Shown: positions 54,506-63,243, numbered from the stretch's first letter. The stretch is DNA of 64,000 nucleotides from CAYURP01 sp964447175 (GCA_964447175.1 CAYURP010000005.1:16027-80026), one strand, 5' to 3'. Numbers and translations: made by a program. The notes: generated by a model not told the origin, from the sequence alone.

Positions 54506-54819
54506 GGGCGGAGGCAGAGCTCCGCCCCTACGCAAAGAATATATCATTCGGTAGCACACCTTGCCCCTAAGGTATGCGTTTATAATACAGGTTGAAACAA
54601 CCTGTGTTTCCGAATGAAAACATCCAGAACCTGACTTAAGTCAGGTTCTGGCATCCCTAACCACCAATAACCAATCAACCATCTACCACCAGGGCGGAGA
54701 TAAACTCCGCTCCCTACGTGGCATCTACTTTTTTTAAGGTTGCGTAGGGGTGAAGCTTGTCTTCACCCTACCTTGTTGTGTCAGGTGTTGCTCATGGTTT
54801 GCCATGGTGTGACCTGACA
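54506..54819. repeat. Hairpin repeat cluster left of the DUF2254/TPR module
   Basis: Fills the gap 54469-54841; no gene. Elements: GGGCGGAG/CTCCGCCC (54506-54527); composite 54546-54717 with outer ATTCGG/CCGAAT enclosing ACCTT/AAGGT and CAGGTTG/CAACCTG hairpins, then a 28-bp palindrome (54624-54651), then GGGCGGAG/CTCCGC; GGGTGAAG/CTTCACCC (54748-54768); TGTCAGGT/ACCTGACA (54779-54819) with CATGG/CCATG inside. The composite is repeated at 57053-57246. Confidence 0.87.
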
Positions 54820-54841
54820 GAACAGGTTAGGCTGGCTGGCT

Positions 54842-55938
54842 TCACCCCATCAAATCCTTTTCCATCCTCTCCAAACTCTCTAAATTTCCTTTTACCCCTT
54901 TATGGTCGTGAGGAAAGTGTTTTTCCGTATAGATACTCAGTGCTTCTAGATAACAAGCTTTCGCTTCCTTTATTAATCTCTTCTTTTCTTCTAATTCGCT
55001 GATCTCGGCTAGATCCTTCAAAGCAAGCCCAAGATTGTTCTGTGTCATAGCATAATCTGTGGGAAAATCCTTGCGGGTTCTTACTTCTAATGCCGCCCGA
55101 TAAGCTTGAATTGCCTGGTTTAGATAATCTTTTCTCTGTTCCTCTTCAAGGATCCCGGCTAAATCTCTTAAAGCATTCCCCAGATTGTTCTGGGTCATAG
55201 CATAATCTGTAGGGTAATCATTGCGGGTTCTTACTTCTAATGCCGCCCGATAAGCTTGAATTGCCTGGTTTAGATAATCTTTTCTCTGTTCCTCTTCAAG
55301 GATCCCGGCTAAATCTCTTAAAGCATTCCCCAGATTGTTCTGGGTCATAGCATAATCTGTAGGGTAATCATTGCGGATTCTTACCTCTAATGCCGCCCGA
55401 TAAGCCAAAATCGCTTGGTTTAGATGGTCTTTTCTCTCATCCCCTTTAAACATCATAGCTAAATCCCATAAAGCATTCCCCAGATTGTTCTGGGTTGCGG
55501 CATAATGGGTGGGGAAATCCTTGCNNNNNNNNNNNNNNNNNNNNNNNNNNNNNNNNNNNNNNNNNNNNNNNNNNNNNNNNNNNNNNNNNNNNNNNNNNNN
55601 NNNNNNNNNNNNNNNNNNNNNNNNCTTTTCTGTTCCCCTTCAAGCATCTCGGCTAAATCACTCAAAGCATTCCCCAGATCGTTCTGGGTAGCGGCACCAT
55701 CCAAAATGAACCCTTGGGATTTGTAGTATTTCGCATTCTCGGTAAGGATCTCTTTTCTCTCCTCAAGATGTTTTCTTTTCTCATTCCCCTCTAACAGTTC
55801 GGAGAACTCGAAAAGGGTTGACGCCAACTGCCCTTTGATCCGCGCCTGTTCATAGGGGTCTTCCTGTACCTCTTTGCTCTTGAGCATTTCCTCCAGGTCG
55901 TTGATATTGGCTTGCAATAAGTCTTTTCTTGTCTCCAT
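54842..55938 (-). CDS. TPR protein with 50-residue repeats, interrupted by assembly gap
   Basis: Starts at 55938 (METRKDLLQANINDLEEML), reaches the gap (55525-55624) inside a repeat and resumes in another frame to the stop at 54842. Repeat unit of 50 residues: 'RKDYLNQAIQAYRAALEVRT' plus 'DYAMTQNNLGNALRDLAGIL'. This TPR type ('AMTQNNLGNAL') is common in STAND NTPases and CHAT-protease proteins, but no effector domain is visible here. No signal peptide. Two units are identical at DNA level. Ten bases downstream of the membrane-protein gene, so one operon. Confidence 0.8.
55071..55370. repeat. Two identical 150-bp tandem copies within TPR gene
   Basis: 55071-55220 and 55221-55370 are identical base for base as far as I can read. 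A diverged third copy follows (55371-55520) and the gap lies in the fourth. The true copy number is therefore not known. Confidence 0.9.
55525..55624. other. Assembly gap (100 N) inside TPR repeat array
   Basis: Placeholder of exactly 100 N. Comparison with the neighbouring units suggests a minimum of about 54 bp missing, or that plus any multiple of 150 bp. Confidence 0.95.
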
Positions 55939-55948
55939 CCTATTTACC

Positions 55949-56920
55949 TCAAGTTACTATGCTGGCGATTATTCCCCTGCAGTTTATGAATATTTTGGTA
56001 ACCTCTCTCCACTGCACAGGGTAGAGGTTCTTGTCGTATCTAAGCTCGAAATCTTTTCTCAGACTCTTCAATTGACTGTACAGGATTGTCGCGGAAGCCC
56101 TTCTCCTTGCGGCTTCGAAGTCTTCAAGAAATCTTTCGAATAGTCGAAAAGTCTCCATTGTCAACTCTATCTTCCTTTCCTCATTGGCAAATAGCCCGAT
56201 CTCAAGCATCCTTTGACTTAGAGTTCGAGCCATTTGTTGCGACAGCAAATCATCTTCTGTTTTTCTTATCATATATCCGAATCTTTCGTTCATTTCCCGG
56301 AACGCTTCTCTGCAGGTTTGCACGTCTCCCCTCAGAGCCGTGCTCCTGATGATATCAAAGATGGGCTGCAACTTTTCAGACAACTTCCTCCGTCCTTCTC
56401 TTCTGGAGGCTCGTCTGAAGTCGTTTTCGGATATGTCATAGACCAATTCGTTAAGAATATACTTAGGTCGCATCAGCTTGTATGTTCTTATGACCAGGGG
56501 AATCAGCAGGGTGAAACAAAAGGCTGAAAAAAGAACAGCTAAATCCGCTTCAATAACTGTGCGTCTGTTTGCCAGGTAGTTATGATGACCCTGCACAAAA
56601 ATGAGATATATTGTAGTCAGCAGGTACATCGCAGATATAAATATGAAATGAAAAGATTGAATGTGTTTTCTTACTACTCTTGGAGTATATGCTTGAGCTG
56701 ACAACTGTACAGCCACAAAAAGCAGGGATACTATTAGTGCCAGAACGGTTGCTAAAGATTGTAAGAGAGAAGAATAAAGATAAGCTCTCTTTCCAGAGTC
56801 CTGAGTGAACCCCAAGCCCCAGGGACAAAGATATAATAAGTCAATTACACAGCATATTAGAAACAATAAAATTAGGACGATCAGAACAATATTTTCCAGC
56901 TTCTTAAGCCACCGCATCAT
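55949..56920 (-). CDS. DUF2254-like membrane protein
   Basis: 323 residues: four helices (about 10-30, 50-75, 92-112, 127-147), then a soluble helical domain (150-323) rich in Arg/Glu. 'ATVLALIVSLLFVAVQLSAQAYTPRVVRKHI' (about 56-86) resembles the conserved core of DUF2254 ('…LQLASSQFSPRVLR'). Function of the family is unknown. ATG-ATG start without SD. It precedes the TPR gene by ten bases, and both are bracketed by matched repeat clusters, so they may form one functional unit: a membrane component and a cytoplasmic TPR scaffold. Confidence 0.65.
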   Translation of the reverse strand: MMRWLKKLENIVLIVLILLFLICCVIDLLYLCPWGLGFTQDSGKRAYLYSSLLQSLATVLALIVSLLFVAVQLSAQAYTPRVVRKHIQSFHFIFISAMYLLTTIYLIFVQGHHNYLANRRTVIEADLAVLFSAFCFTLLIPLVIRTYKLMRPKYILNELVYDISENDFRRASRREGRRKLSEKLQPIFDIIRSTALRGDVQTCREAFREMNERFGYMIRKTEDDLLSQQMARTLSQRMLEIGLFANEERKIELTMETFRLFERFLEDFEAARRRASATILYSQLKSLRKDFELRYDKNLYPVQWREVTKIFINCRGIIASIVT

Positions 56921-57022
56921 AGCTATCCAAATATATAAAAAATGACCTTTATCCGCAAGCTTAATTTTGACCCATGTTAAGGATAAAATGGGTATACCAC
57001 TTAGCGGATCATCGGTAATCCT

Positions 57023-57246
57023 ACCTTGCCCTCAAGGTGGGATTATTTCATTATTCGGTAGCACACCTTGTCTCTAAGGTGTGCGTTTATAACACAGGTT
57101 GCCTGCCCGGCCAGGGCGGGGGACAACCTGTGATACCGAATGAAAAGATCCAGAACCTGACTTAAGTCAGGTTCTGGCATTTCGTACTAAAAACCATTAA
57201 CCATTCACCATCTACCACCAGGGCGGAGACAGAGTTCCGCCCCTAC
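57023..57246. repeat. Hairpin repeat cluster right of the DUF2254/TPR module
   Basis: CCTTG…CAAGG hairpin (57024-57040), then the second copy of the composite: outer ATTCGGTA/TACCGAAT (57053-57060 with 57134-57141) enclosing GCACACCTT/AAGGTGTGC (57061-57084) and CACAGGTT/AACCTGTG (57093-57132, with a GC-rich insert in its loop), 28-bp perfect palindrome (57150-57177) and GGGCGGAG…TTCCGCCC (57221-57242). No gene in 56921-57289. Confidence 0.88.
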
Positions 57247-57289
57247 ATTTCTTGACAAATCCCCTTTGTGTGCGTATTCTTATTTTGAG

Positions 57290-58594
57290 ATGAAAGAAAA
57301 AGTATTTATCCAGACGTTCGGCTGCCAGATGAATGTTTACGATTCAGAAAGGCTTAAAGCTATTCTTTTCAACAATGGCTATGAAATCACAGACCAGCCA
57401 AAAGAAGCTTCAATCATAGTTCTTAATACCTGCTGTGTCAGGGAAACTGCTGAAAACAGAGCCTGGGGCAGGTTGAACCAGCTATCTGAATTTAAGCAAA
57501 AGAATCCTGAGGTGATATTAGTCCTGTCTGGCTGTATGGCTCAGGAGAGGGAAAAGGAGGCTTTAGAAAAAGCTCCTTTTCTGGATTTAGTTCTGGGTAC
57601 ATCCCAGTTTTTTAACCTACCAAATTTTTTGAAAAGCGAGGATGAATTACCTAAAATAGCTATTGATGAGGAAGAGGTTGTTTTTGATGATCTATTACCC
57701 ATAAGGAAGAATAAATATACTTCTTTTGTTGCCATCTCCAGGGGTTGTGATAATTTCTGCTCCTATTGTATTGTTCCCTATGTTCGGGGAAGGGAAAATC
57801 ACAGAAAAAAAGAGGATATCCTGAAGGAAGTTCAGTGTCTTGTCGAAACTGGATGCCTGGAGGTCTCATTGATTGGACAGAACGTGAACTCATACCAAGA
57901 TAATGGTTTTGATTTTCCTGATCTTTTAAGTCTGGTCAATGACAAAACCGAAATCCAGAGAATTCGTTTTATGACCTCCCATCCCAAGGATCTCTCAGAT
58001 AAGTTGATTGAGAAAATGGCAATCCTTCCAAAGGTGTGTGAGCACCTGCATCTTCCTTTGCAGTCAGGTTCAAGCAGAATCCTTAAATTGATGAACCGAC
58101 GCTATTCGGCTGAGGATTACCTGAGACTGGTGGAGAAAACAAAGGAGAGGATTCCCCATCTGAGCCTTACCACTGATCTAATAGTTGGATTCCCGGGAGA
58201 GACGTTAGTTGATTTCGAGGAAACTTTGGAGACGGTGCAAAAGATCGAGTTTGATTCCTCGTTTATGTTCAGGTACTCCCCCAGGGAGAAGACCAAAGCT
58301 TTTTTGCTTGAGGATGATGTGTCACTGGATGAGAAGTTGAGAAGACTGAAGATTCTTATTGAACTACAAAAGGAGATCTCCAAGAAGAAAAACCAGAAAC
58401 TTGTTGGCCAGATCGAGGAGGTGCTGGTGGATGACAGGAGCAAAAGAGACAAAAAATTATGGAAGGGGAAATCCAGAAATAACAAAACTGTGATCGTTAA
58501 TTCGGGTAAAAATCTCTTAGGAACAATTGTTAAAGTAAAAATTAACCAGGTCGATAGCTGGACCCTTTTCGGTGAATTGATCGAGCCTTCTTAA
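57290..58594 (+). CDS. miaB: tRNA-2-methylthio-N6-dimethylallyladenosine synthase MiaB
   Basis: Radical SAM methylthiotransferase that modifies A37 of tRNAs reading UNN codons. 434 residues from ATG 57290 (a GTG at 57266 is in frame, but MiaB proteins start just before 'FIQTFGCQMN'). Auxiliary cluster cysteines Cys12, Cys48, Cys82; radical SAM CxxxCxxC at Cys153, Cys157, Cys160 (RGCDNFCSYCIVPYVRG); C-terminal TRAM domain ('KKNQKLVGQIEEVLVDDRSK'). Complete. Confidence 0.95.
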   Translation: MKEKVFIQTFGCQMNVYDSERLKAILFNNGYEITDQPKEASIIVLNTCCVRETAENRAWGRLNQLSEFKQKNPEVILVLSGCMAQEREKEALEKAPFLDLVLGTSQFFNLPNFLKSEDELPKIAIDEEEVVFDDLLPIRKNKYTSFVAISRGCDNFCSYCIVPYVRGRENHRKKEDILKEVQCLVETGCLEVSLIGQNVNSYQDNGFDFPDLLSLVNDKTEIQRIRFMTSHPKDLSDKLIEKMAILPKVCEHLHLPLQSGSSRILKLMNRRYSAEDYLRLVEKTKERIPHLSLTTDLIVGFPGETLVDFEETLETVQKIEFDSSFMFRYSPREKTKAFLLEDDVSLDEKLRRLKILIELQKEISKKKNQKLVGQIEEVLVDDRSKRDKKLWKGKSRNNKTVIVNSGKNLLGTIVKVKINQVDSWTLFGELIEPS

Positions 58595-58789
58595 AGCTTT
58601 AATACAACTACTAAATTGTAAGTATCTTATATGTCTAAGGTTATAAAACCTCACTTTTTGCATTTTCCCGTAAAAATTAGTTTGATTTTAACTCTGTTTT
58701 TTTGTATCTTATAATGAAGGTAATAGTCATATTCTTGAAAATAGTTTTGAGGATTTCTCACCAGCCAGGAAGGCGGAAAGGATTTCAGG

Positions 58790-60709
58790 ATGCAGGTTTT
58801 GATCGAGTTTGCCTTCTGCGTGGTGTTATTTTTTCTCTGGATTTTCCTGGACAGGTTAAGAGCAAAATCTATACGTCTGGAACTTAAAGGGTGGACCGAG
58901 CTTCTGTGGGGAGTATTTTTCCTCTTTGTGGGGAGCATCCTGGACCTGACCGAAAATATTCCCTATCTCAGTAAATTTTTGATTCTGGGTCATACGGACT
59001 TCTCTACCATTCTCAAGGTGGGATTTTATATACTGGGTATTATATTTGTGCTGATTAGCCCTCTTAACTGGCTGGGGGTTCTTCTGGATCGCAGGATGAA
59101 GGATGAAGACGAGGAAAGAACGGAAAAATTCCTTCGATCTTTGATAGGTGAGCTAAAGGATAAAACTACATTATCGGATCTTTTTAGAGTTGCCTTTCCT
59201 GAGATCACAGGTTTTCTCAATGCCCAGAAGGGAGCTGTTTTTTTAATATCTGAAGAGGAGCTTGTTTTAGCCGCAAGTTACGGTTTCTCCAAAGAATCAA
59301 TTGAAGCTATGAAGCGTTTCAAGATCGAGGATGATACCATCTCCTGGTGTGCTAAAAATAAAAGCTCAAGAATTGTGAATTATTTCTCCCAATCCGAAAA
59401 AAGATTAACTGAGTTGATCTGTGATGAGCAGGCTGTGTCCTTAATTTGCAGTCCTCTTTTAAGCAGAAAGAAGAATTTAGGAGCTCTGGCAATTTTTAAC
59501 AACACCGAGTTTGCTAAAGAGAACCTTTTGATCTTATCCTCTCTGGGGGAGGAGATGGGGGAAATAATTCAATACGTGAACTATGAGAGAGAGATCAAAT
59601 CGAAATCTGAAGAAGTAGATTCACTGGTTGAGCAGAAAGAATCGCTTGCAGAGCTTTGTGAATCAGTTTCGGAATTGAAAACAGATGAAATCCTGAATCG
59701 GGTGGCAAAAGTCGGAGTGGAGATGATACATTCTGATTCCTGTAATGTGTTTGAGATTGATTGGGAAAATGAAAAAGCCATCTTAATAGCTTCCTCTGAT
59801 TCAGGACTTCCGGGAAAAAGTACAGAGACTTTTGAATACTCGGAGATAAAGGAATCTGCGGAGAAAAGAGAGATCGTTTTCAAAAGGCTGGAAACTGCTG
59901 AAGAGAAGACTAAAGCTATACTGGCTCTTTCTCTTTTCATCCAGGACCAAACTCTGGGCGTTATGTCTTTTGAATTCGGAGAATACAGCTCCACTGCTAC
60001 TGAGGTGGAGATAGATTTGGCAAAATCTTTAGCCAGTTTCACCTCCTTTGTTCTTTTGCACCACAAGTTATCTAAATCGATGGAGAAAACAAAAAAAATG
60101 CCACTTACTGTGGAATTTCTTGATGAGCTAAGAAAGGACTTAATTGCAATATCGGGAAAGACCCAGTTGATTTTAAATAAAATCCAGAAAGAGAAAGCAG
60201 ACCCTGACTTAATCTCAGATGAATTGAGAGGAATTGAAACGTTGATCTCCCGGATGAGTGGAACCCTTACAGGGGGAATTAAGGTTTATCCTCAGGTTGA
60301 GGAAGAGATTCCGGAGGGAAAAACAGTGGAAACGAAGACCCAAAAGCTTAAGATTTTGGCTATAAATGATAAACAGGTTATCAGAGAACTGCTCAAGGAT
60401 ATGTCCAATAGCCTGGGTTTTAAGATGGAGCTTGCAATAGACTGGGAGGAGGGATTGAAAATTTTTGAGAAGGACAATTTCGATTTAGTGATAGCTGAAT
60501 TGGACCTGCCTCAGGTTTCAGGCTGGGAAATCTCCAGGGATGTGAAAAGAATGAAACCTGACGTTTTTGTGATCCTTCTCACAGAATGGACAGTGCCTCC
60601 GGAAAAGAAGATGCTTGAGGATTACGGAGTGGATTTTGTCCTGAACAAGCCTTTTAGATTGGATCAGTTGAACCATATAATTCAAAAAGTGAAAGAATTG
60701 AGAAATTAA
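58790..60709 (+). CDS. GAF sensor with pseudo-kinase helix and pseudo-receiver
   Basis: 639 residues: three N-terminal helices (about 3-105), GAF domain (about 120-265), second GAF (about 295-425), a DHp-like helical stretch ('LDELRKDLIAISGKTQLILNKI', about 443-464) without the phospho-accepting His and without any ATPase domain, then a receiver domain (517-639). In the receiver the phosphorylation Asp is Glu570 ('DLVIAELDLPQVSGWE') and the first acidic pair reads Asn-Asp, while the Thr ('LLTEW') and Lys ('NKPF') are kept. It probably signals by protein contact, with the receiver fixed in an active-like form. Confidence 0.82.
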   Translation: MQVLIEFAFCVVLFFLWIFLDRLRAKSIRLELKGWTELLWGVFFLFVGSILDLTENIPYLSKFLILGHTDFSTILKVGFYILGIIFVLISPLNWLGVLLDRRMKDEDEERTEKFLRSLIGELKDKTTLSDLFRVAFPEITGFLNAQKGAVFLISEEELVLAASYGFSKESIEAMKRFKIEDDTISWCAKNKSSRIVNYFSQSEKRLTELICDEQAVSLICSPLLSRKKNLGALAIFNNTEFAKENLLILSSLGEEMGEIIQYVNYEREIKSKSEEVDSLVEQKESLAELCESVSELKTDEILNRVAKVGVEMIHSDSCNVFEIDWENEKAILIASSDSGLPGKSTETFEYSEIKESAEKREIVFKRLETAEEKTKAILALSLFIQDQTLGVMSFEFGEYSSTATEVEIDLAKSLASFTSFVLLHHKLSKSMEKTKKMPLTVEFLDELRKDLIAISGKTQLILNKIQKEKADPDLISDELRGIETLISRMSGTLTGGIKVYPQVEEEIPEGKTVETKTQKLKILAINDKQVIRELLKDMSNSLGFKMELAIDWEEGLKIFEKDNFDLVIAELDLPQVSGWEISRDVKRMKPDVFVILLTEWTVPPEKKMLEDYGVDFVLNKPFRLDQLNHIIQKVKELRN

Positions 60710-60807
60710 AAACTACTTCTAGTAATTCTCCGAATTAGCCCCTTAATTTTACTAAACTCTTGACAGTTTGAATAAAAAATGTAGTTTAGGTTAAAAGAGG
60801 AGGTAAA

Positions 60808-61113
60808 ATGCTCGTGTCGTTCAGTATGTTTCCCACGGATAAGGGCGAAAGGGTGGGGAAATATGTATCCCGGATAATCAACATTATCGACAAAAGCGGT
60901 TTGCCTTATCAAACCGGTTCCATGTCCACAACCCTTGAGGGAGACTGGGACAGTATATTTAAAGTGATAAAGAAATGTAATAATGCCTTGCGAAAGGACT
61001 GCAAAAGAATCTACACGGTGATCACCATTGATGACAGAAAAGGAGCCCGGGGAAGAATAAAGGGGAAAGTGGATGATCTGGAAAGATTCCTGAAGCGGAA
61101 GATCAGAAGATGA
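60808..61113 (+). CDS. MTH1187/UPF0045-type thiamine-binding protein
   Basis: 101 residues. 'MLVSFSMFPTDKGERVGKYV', 'GLPYQTGSMSTTLEGDWDSIFKVI' and 'RIYTVITIDDRKG' match the MTH1187/YkoF-like family, ferredoxin-fold proteins that bind hydroxymethylpyrimidine or thiamine. SD AAGAGGAGG. Its stop overlaps the start of cutA (ATGA). Confidence 0.88.
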   Translation: MLVSFSMFPTDKGERVGKYVSRIINIIDKSGLPYQTGSMSTTLEGDWDSIFKVIKKCNNALRKDCKRIYTVITIDDRKGARGRIKGKVDDLERFLKRKIRR

Positions 61114-61430
61114 AGGGATTTATCGTAGTCTTTGTTACCTGCTCTTCTTTGGAGGAGGCTGAGAAGATCGGTAATTCCCTGGTGGGAAAAAGATTGGTGG
61201 CCTGTGTTAACATAATGCCTGAGATTGAATCCATCTTCCTCTGGAAAGGGAAAATCGCAAAGGAAAAGGAAGTTCTTCTGATAGCCAAAAGCAGGATGGA
61301 GTTATTTGACTCTATTCAAAATGAGGTCAGAGAACTTCACAGTTATGAAGTTCCTGAGATCATCGCCTTGCCCATAGAGGCTGGAGCAGAGGATTATCTG
61401 GAATGGATCAAAAAGGAAACCCAAAAATAG
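61110..61430 (+). CDS. cutA: Divalent-cation tolerance protein CutA
   Basis: 106 residues: 'VFVTCSSLEEAEKIGNSLVGKRLVACVNIMPEIESIFLWKGKI' and 'ELHSYEVPEIIALPIEAGAEDYLEWI' are the full CutA1 signature. Small trimeric ferredoxin-like protein; role in metal tolerance is debated. Overlaps the previous gene by four bases. Confidence 0.93.
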   Translation: MKGFIVVFVTCSSLEEAEKIGNSLVGKRLVACVNIMPEIESIFLWKGKIAKEKEVLLIAKSRMELFDSIQNEVRELHSYEVPEIIALPIEAGAEDYLEWIKKETQK

Positions 61431-61456
61431 AAATTTAGTTCTTAAAAAGGAGAAAA

Positions 61457-61876
61457 ATGTTTTTCAGGAAAATTCCCAACGGATATCTGGTGAGGCTGGA
61501 AAAGGAGGAGGAGGTAATTGAGTCGCTGACCAGCTTTACTCAGAAGGTGAAAATCCCAGGTGGTTTTTTATATGGCTTGGGTGCGGTTAAGGATGTGACC
61601 TTGGGCTATTTTGATGTGGCTAACAAAAAGTATGTGAAAAAGGATTTTCATAACGAATATGAGGTGACCTCGCTTGTGGGAGATATCTATTATTTCGAGG
61701 GGAAAGCAGGAGTGCATGCCCACGTGAATCTTTCAGATGCTGATTTCAATTTGATCGGAGGTCATCTTTTTAAAGCTGTCATAACCGGCACTGGCGAGTT
61801 CTTTATTCATACAACTACCGAGACATTGACAAGAAAAAAGGAACCCTCTTCAGGATTAAACCTTCTGGATTTATAA
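61457..61876 (+). CDS. PPC/DUF296 domain protein
   Basis: 139 residues. 'GGFLYGLGAVKDVTLGYFDV', 'YEVTSLVGDIYYFEGKAGVHAHVNLSDADFNLIGGHLF' and 'TGTGEFFIHTT' match the PPC (plant and prokaryote conserved, DUF296) domain, including the histidines that bind zinc in some members. In bacteria it stands alone, of unknown function. SD AAAAGGAG. Three bases before the SAM hydrolase gene. Confidence 0.88.
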   Translation: MFFRKIPNGYLVRLEKEEEVIESLTSFTQKVKIPGGFLYGLGAVKDVTLGYFDVANKKYVKKDFHNEYEVTSLVGDIYYFEGKAGVHAHVNLSDADFNLIGGHLFKAVITGTGEFFIHTTTETLTRKKEPSSGLNLLDL

Positions 61877-61879
61877 ATT

Positions 61880-62671
61880 ATGAAAAAAAAGATAATAACT
61901 TTAATAACCGATTTTGGAACCCAGGCCGGGTATCCGGGTGCAGTTAAGGGAGTGATCCTGAAGATAAATCCTGACATTCAGATAGTGGATATATCTCATC
62001 AGGTTAAACCATTTGATGTCTGGGAAGGAGCATTTATACTCAATAATTCCTATAGGTTCTTTCCAAAGGGAACAATCCACGTGGTGGTGGTCGATCCCAG
62101 TGTAGGGAGTTCAAGACAAGCCCATTTGATTATCTCTGAGAACTACTGTTTTATCGGACCAGATAACGGTGTTTTCTCTTTTGTGTACGATGAAGAAAAG
62201 ATTTTGAAGATGATAAATATAAACAACCCCAAATATTTCATAGGTAAATCATCCACCTTTCACGCTCGGGACATTTTTGCTCCTGTGGCAGCTTACTTAT
62301 CTCTGGGAATCAAACCGGAGGAGTTCGGAACAGAAGCTAAAGAGTGTATGAAATTCAAAATCTCATCTCCAATAATTAAAAATAATCTGATCCAGGGTGA
62401 GATTCTGTGGGTAGATAGGTTCGGCAATCTGATTACTAACTTAAATTATAATCAGGTCAAAATATTTAAATCGAAAAAAGAATTTAGAATTACAATTGGG
62501 AAAAAAGTTATCAGAGGGATTTCAAATTCCTATTCTGAGGGTAAGGAAAAAGAGATTCTGGCATTAAAGGGAAGTTCAGGATATCTGGAGATAGCTGCCA
62601 ACCAGGGGAGTGCAGAGGAAATCTTAAAAAAGAAAAGAGGAGATAAATTCAAAGTTGAATTCAAAAAATAA
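61880..62671 (+). CDS. SAM hydroxide adenosyltransferase (DUF62 family)
   Basis: 263 residues. '[21 protein letters not shown]', '[19 protein letters not shown]', '[13 protein letters not shown]', '[10 protein letters not shown]' and '[17 protein letters not shown]' define the family of S-adenosylmethionine hydrolases related to fluorinase/chlorinase; the Asp and Arg-Asp-His set for water activation ('FHARD') points to hydrolysis to adenosine and methionine, not halogenation. Ribosome site poor, probably translated after the PPC gene. Confidence 0.9.
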   Translation: MKKKIITLITDFGTQAGYPGAVKGVILKINPDIQIVDISHQVKPFDVWEGAFILNNSYRFFPKGTIHVVVVDPSVGSSRQAHLIISENYCFIGPDNGVFSFVYDEEKILKMININNPKYFIGKSSTFHARDIFAPVAAYLSLGIKPEEFGTEAKECMKFKISSPIIKNNLIQGEILWVDRFGNLITNLNYNQVKIFKSKKEFRITIGKKVIRGISNSYSEGKEKEILALKGSSGYLEIAANQGSAEEILKKKRGDKFKVEFKK

Positions 62672-63173
62672 ATCAGAAAAGGTTCAAACCCGAAGAATCG
62701 AAAGGCCTTCCTGGGATGAGTATTTTATGAGCATAGCCCGGCTGGCTGCTACCCGCTCTACCTGTTTAAGGCGTCAGGTGGGTGCGGTGATCGTCAAGGA
62801 TAAGAGAATCTTAACCACGGGTTATAACGGTGCCCCTGCAGGTCTGCCGCACTGCCTGGACATCGGTTGTTTGAGGGATGAATTAAATATCCCGTCAGGG
62901 GAACGGCATGAGCTTTGTCGAGCCACCCACGCTGAGCAGAACGCCATTGTCCAGGCTGCTGCCCTGGGGGTGAGCATCAAAAACAGCGTAATGTATTCCA
63001 CCACCCAGCCCTGTATCCTCTGTACTAAATTGATAATAAATGCCGGAATAAAGAAAATTATGATAGAGGACTCCTATCCGGACAAGATGTCACGTGAAAT
63101 GCTTAAACAAGCTGGGGTGGAAATCGTGGTGATGGAAAAGAGTAGAGAGTTTAGAGTAAAGAGTAAAGAGTAA
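62655..63173 (+). CDS. Deoxycytidylate (dCMP) deaminase family protein
   Basis: 172 residues from TTG 62655. The conserved start of the family, '[29 protein letters not shown]', lies at 18-46, and the only ATG (62727) would remove half of it, so a TTG start overlapping the SAM hydrolase by 17 bases, with GAGGAG 13 bases upstream, is preferred. Zinc-binding HAE (in '[12 protein letters not shown]') and PCxxC ('[20 protein letters not shown]') are present. Converts dCMP to dUMP for thymidylate synthesis. The last ten residues ([10 protein letters not shown]) are encoded by the simple repeat that follows, so the original C-terminus was probably altered. Confidence 0.9.
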   Translation: MNSKNKSEKVQTRRIERPSWDEYFMSIARLAATRSTCLRRQVGAVIVKDKRILTTGYNGAPAGLPHCLDIGCLRDELNIPSGERHELCRATHAEQNAIVQAAALGVSIKNSVMYSTTQPCILCTKLIINAGIKKIMIEDSYPDKMSREMLKQAGVEIVVMEKSREFRVKSKE

Positions 63174-63220
63174 AGAGTTTAGAGTAGAGAGTAGAGAGTA
63201 GAGAGTGAAGAGTGGAGAGT
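63138..63220. repeat. GAGTAGA/GAGTTTA simple heptamer repeat
   Basis: About eleven degenerate 7-mers (AGAGTAG, AGAGTTT, AGAGTAA and similar). Runs from inside the dCMP deaminase reading frame almost to the nrdR ribosome site. Same unit, opposite strand, at 52693-52733. Confidence 0.85.
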
Positions 63221-63243
63221 ATAAAGAAAAAAAGGGAGTTTAA

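Noticed and set aside
54506..57246. Hairpin clusters as CRISPR or tRNA genes
   Set aside because: No regular spacing and no tRNA arms; stems vary and are nested.
59581..60066. 161-codon Ser-rich minus-strand ORF
   Set aside because: Shadow of the GAF sensor gene.
63138..63220. Possible CRISPR array
   Set aside because: The 7-mer repeats have no spacers; simple sequence repeat. No cas genes.
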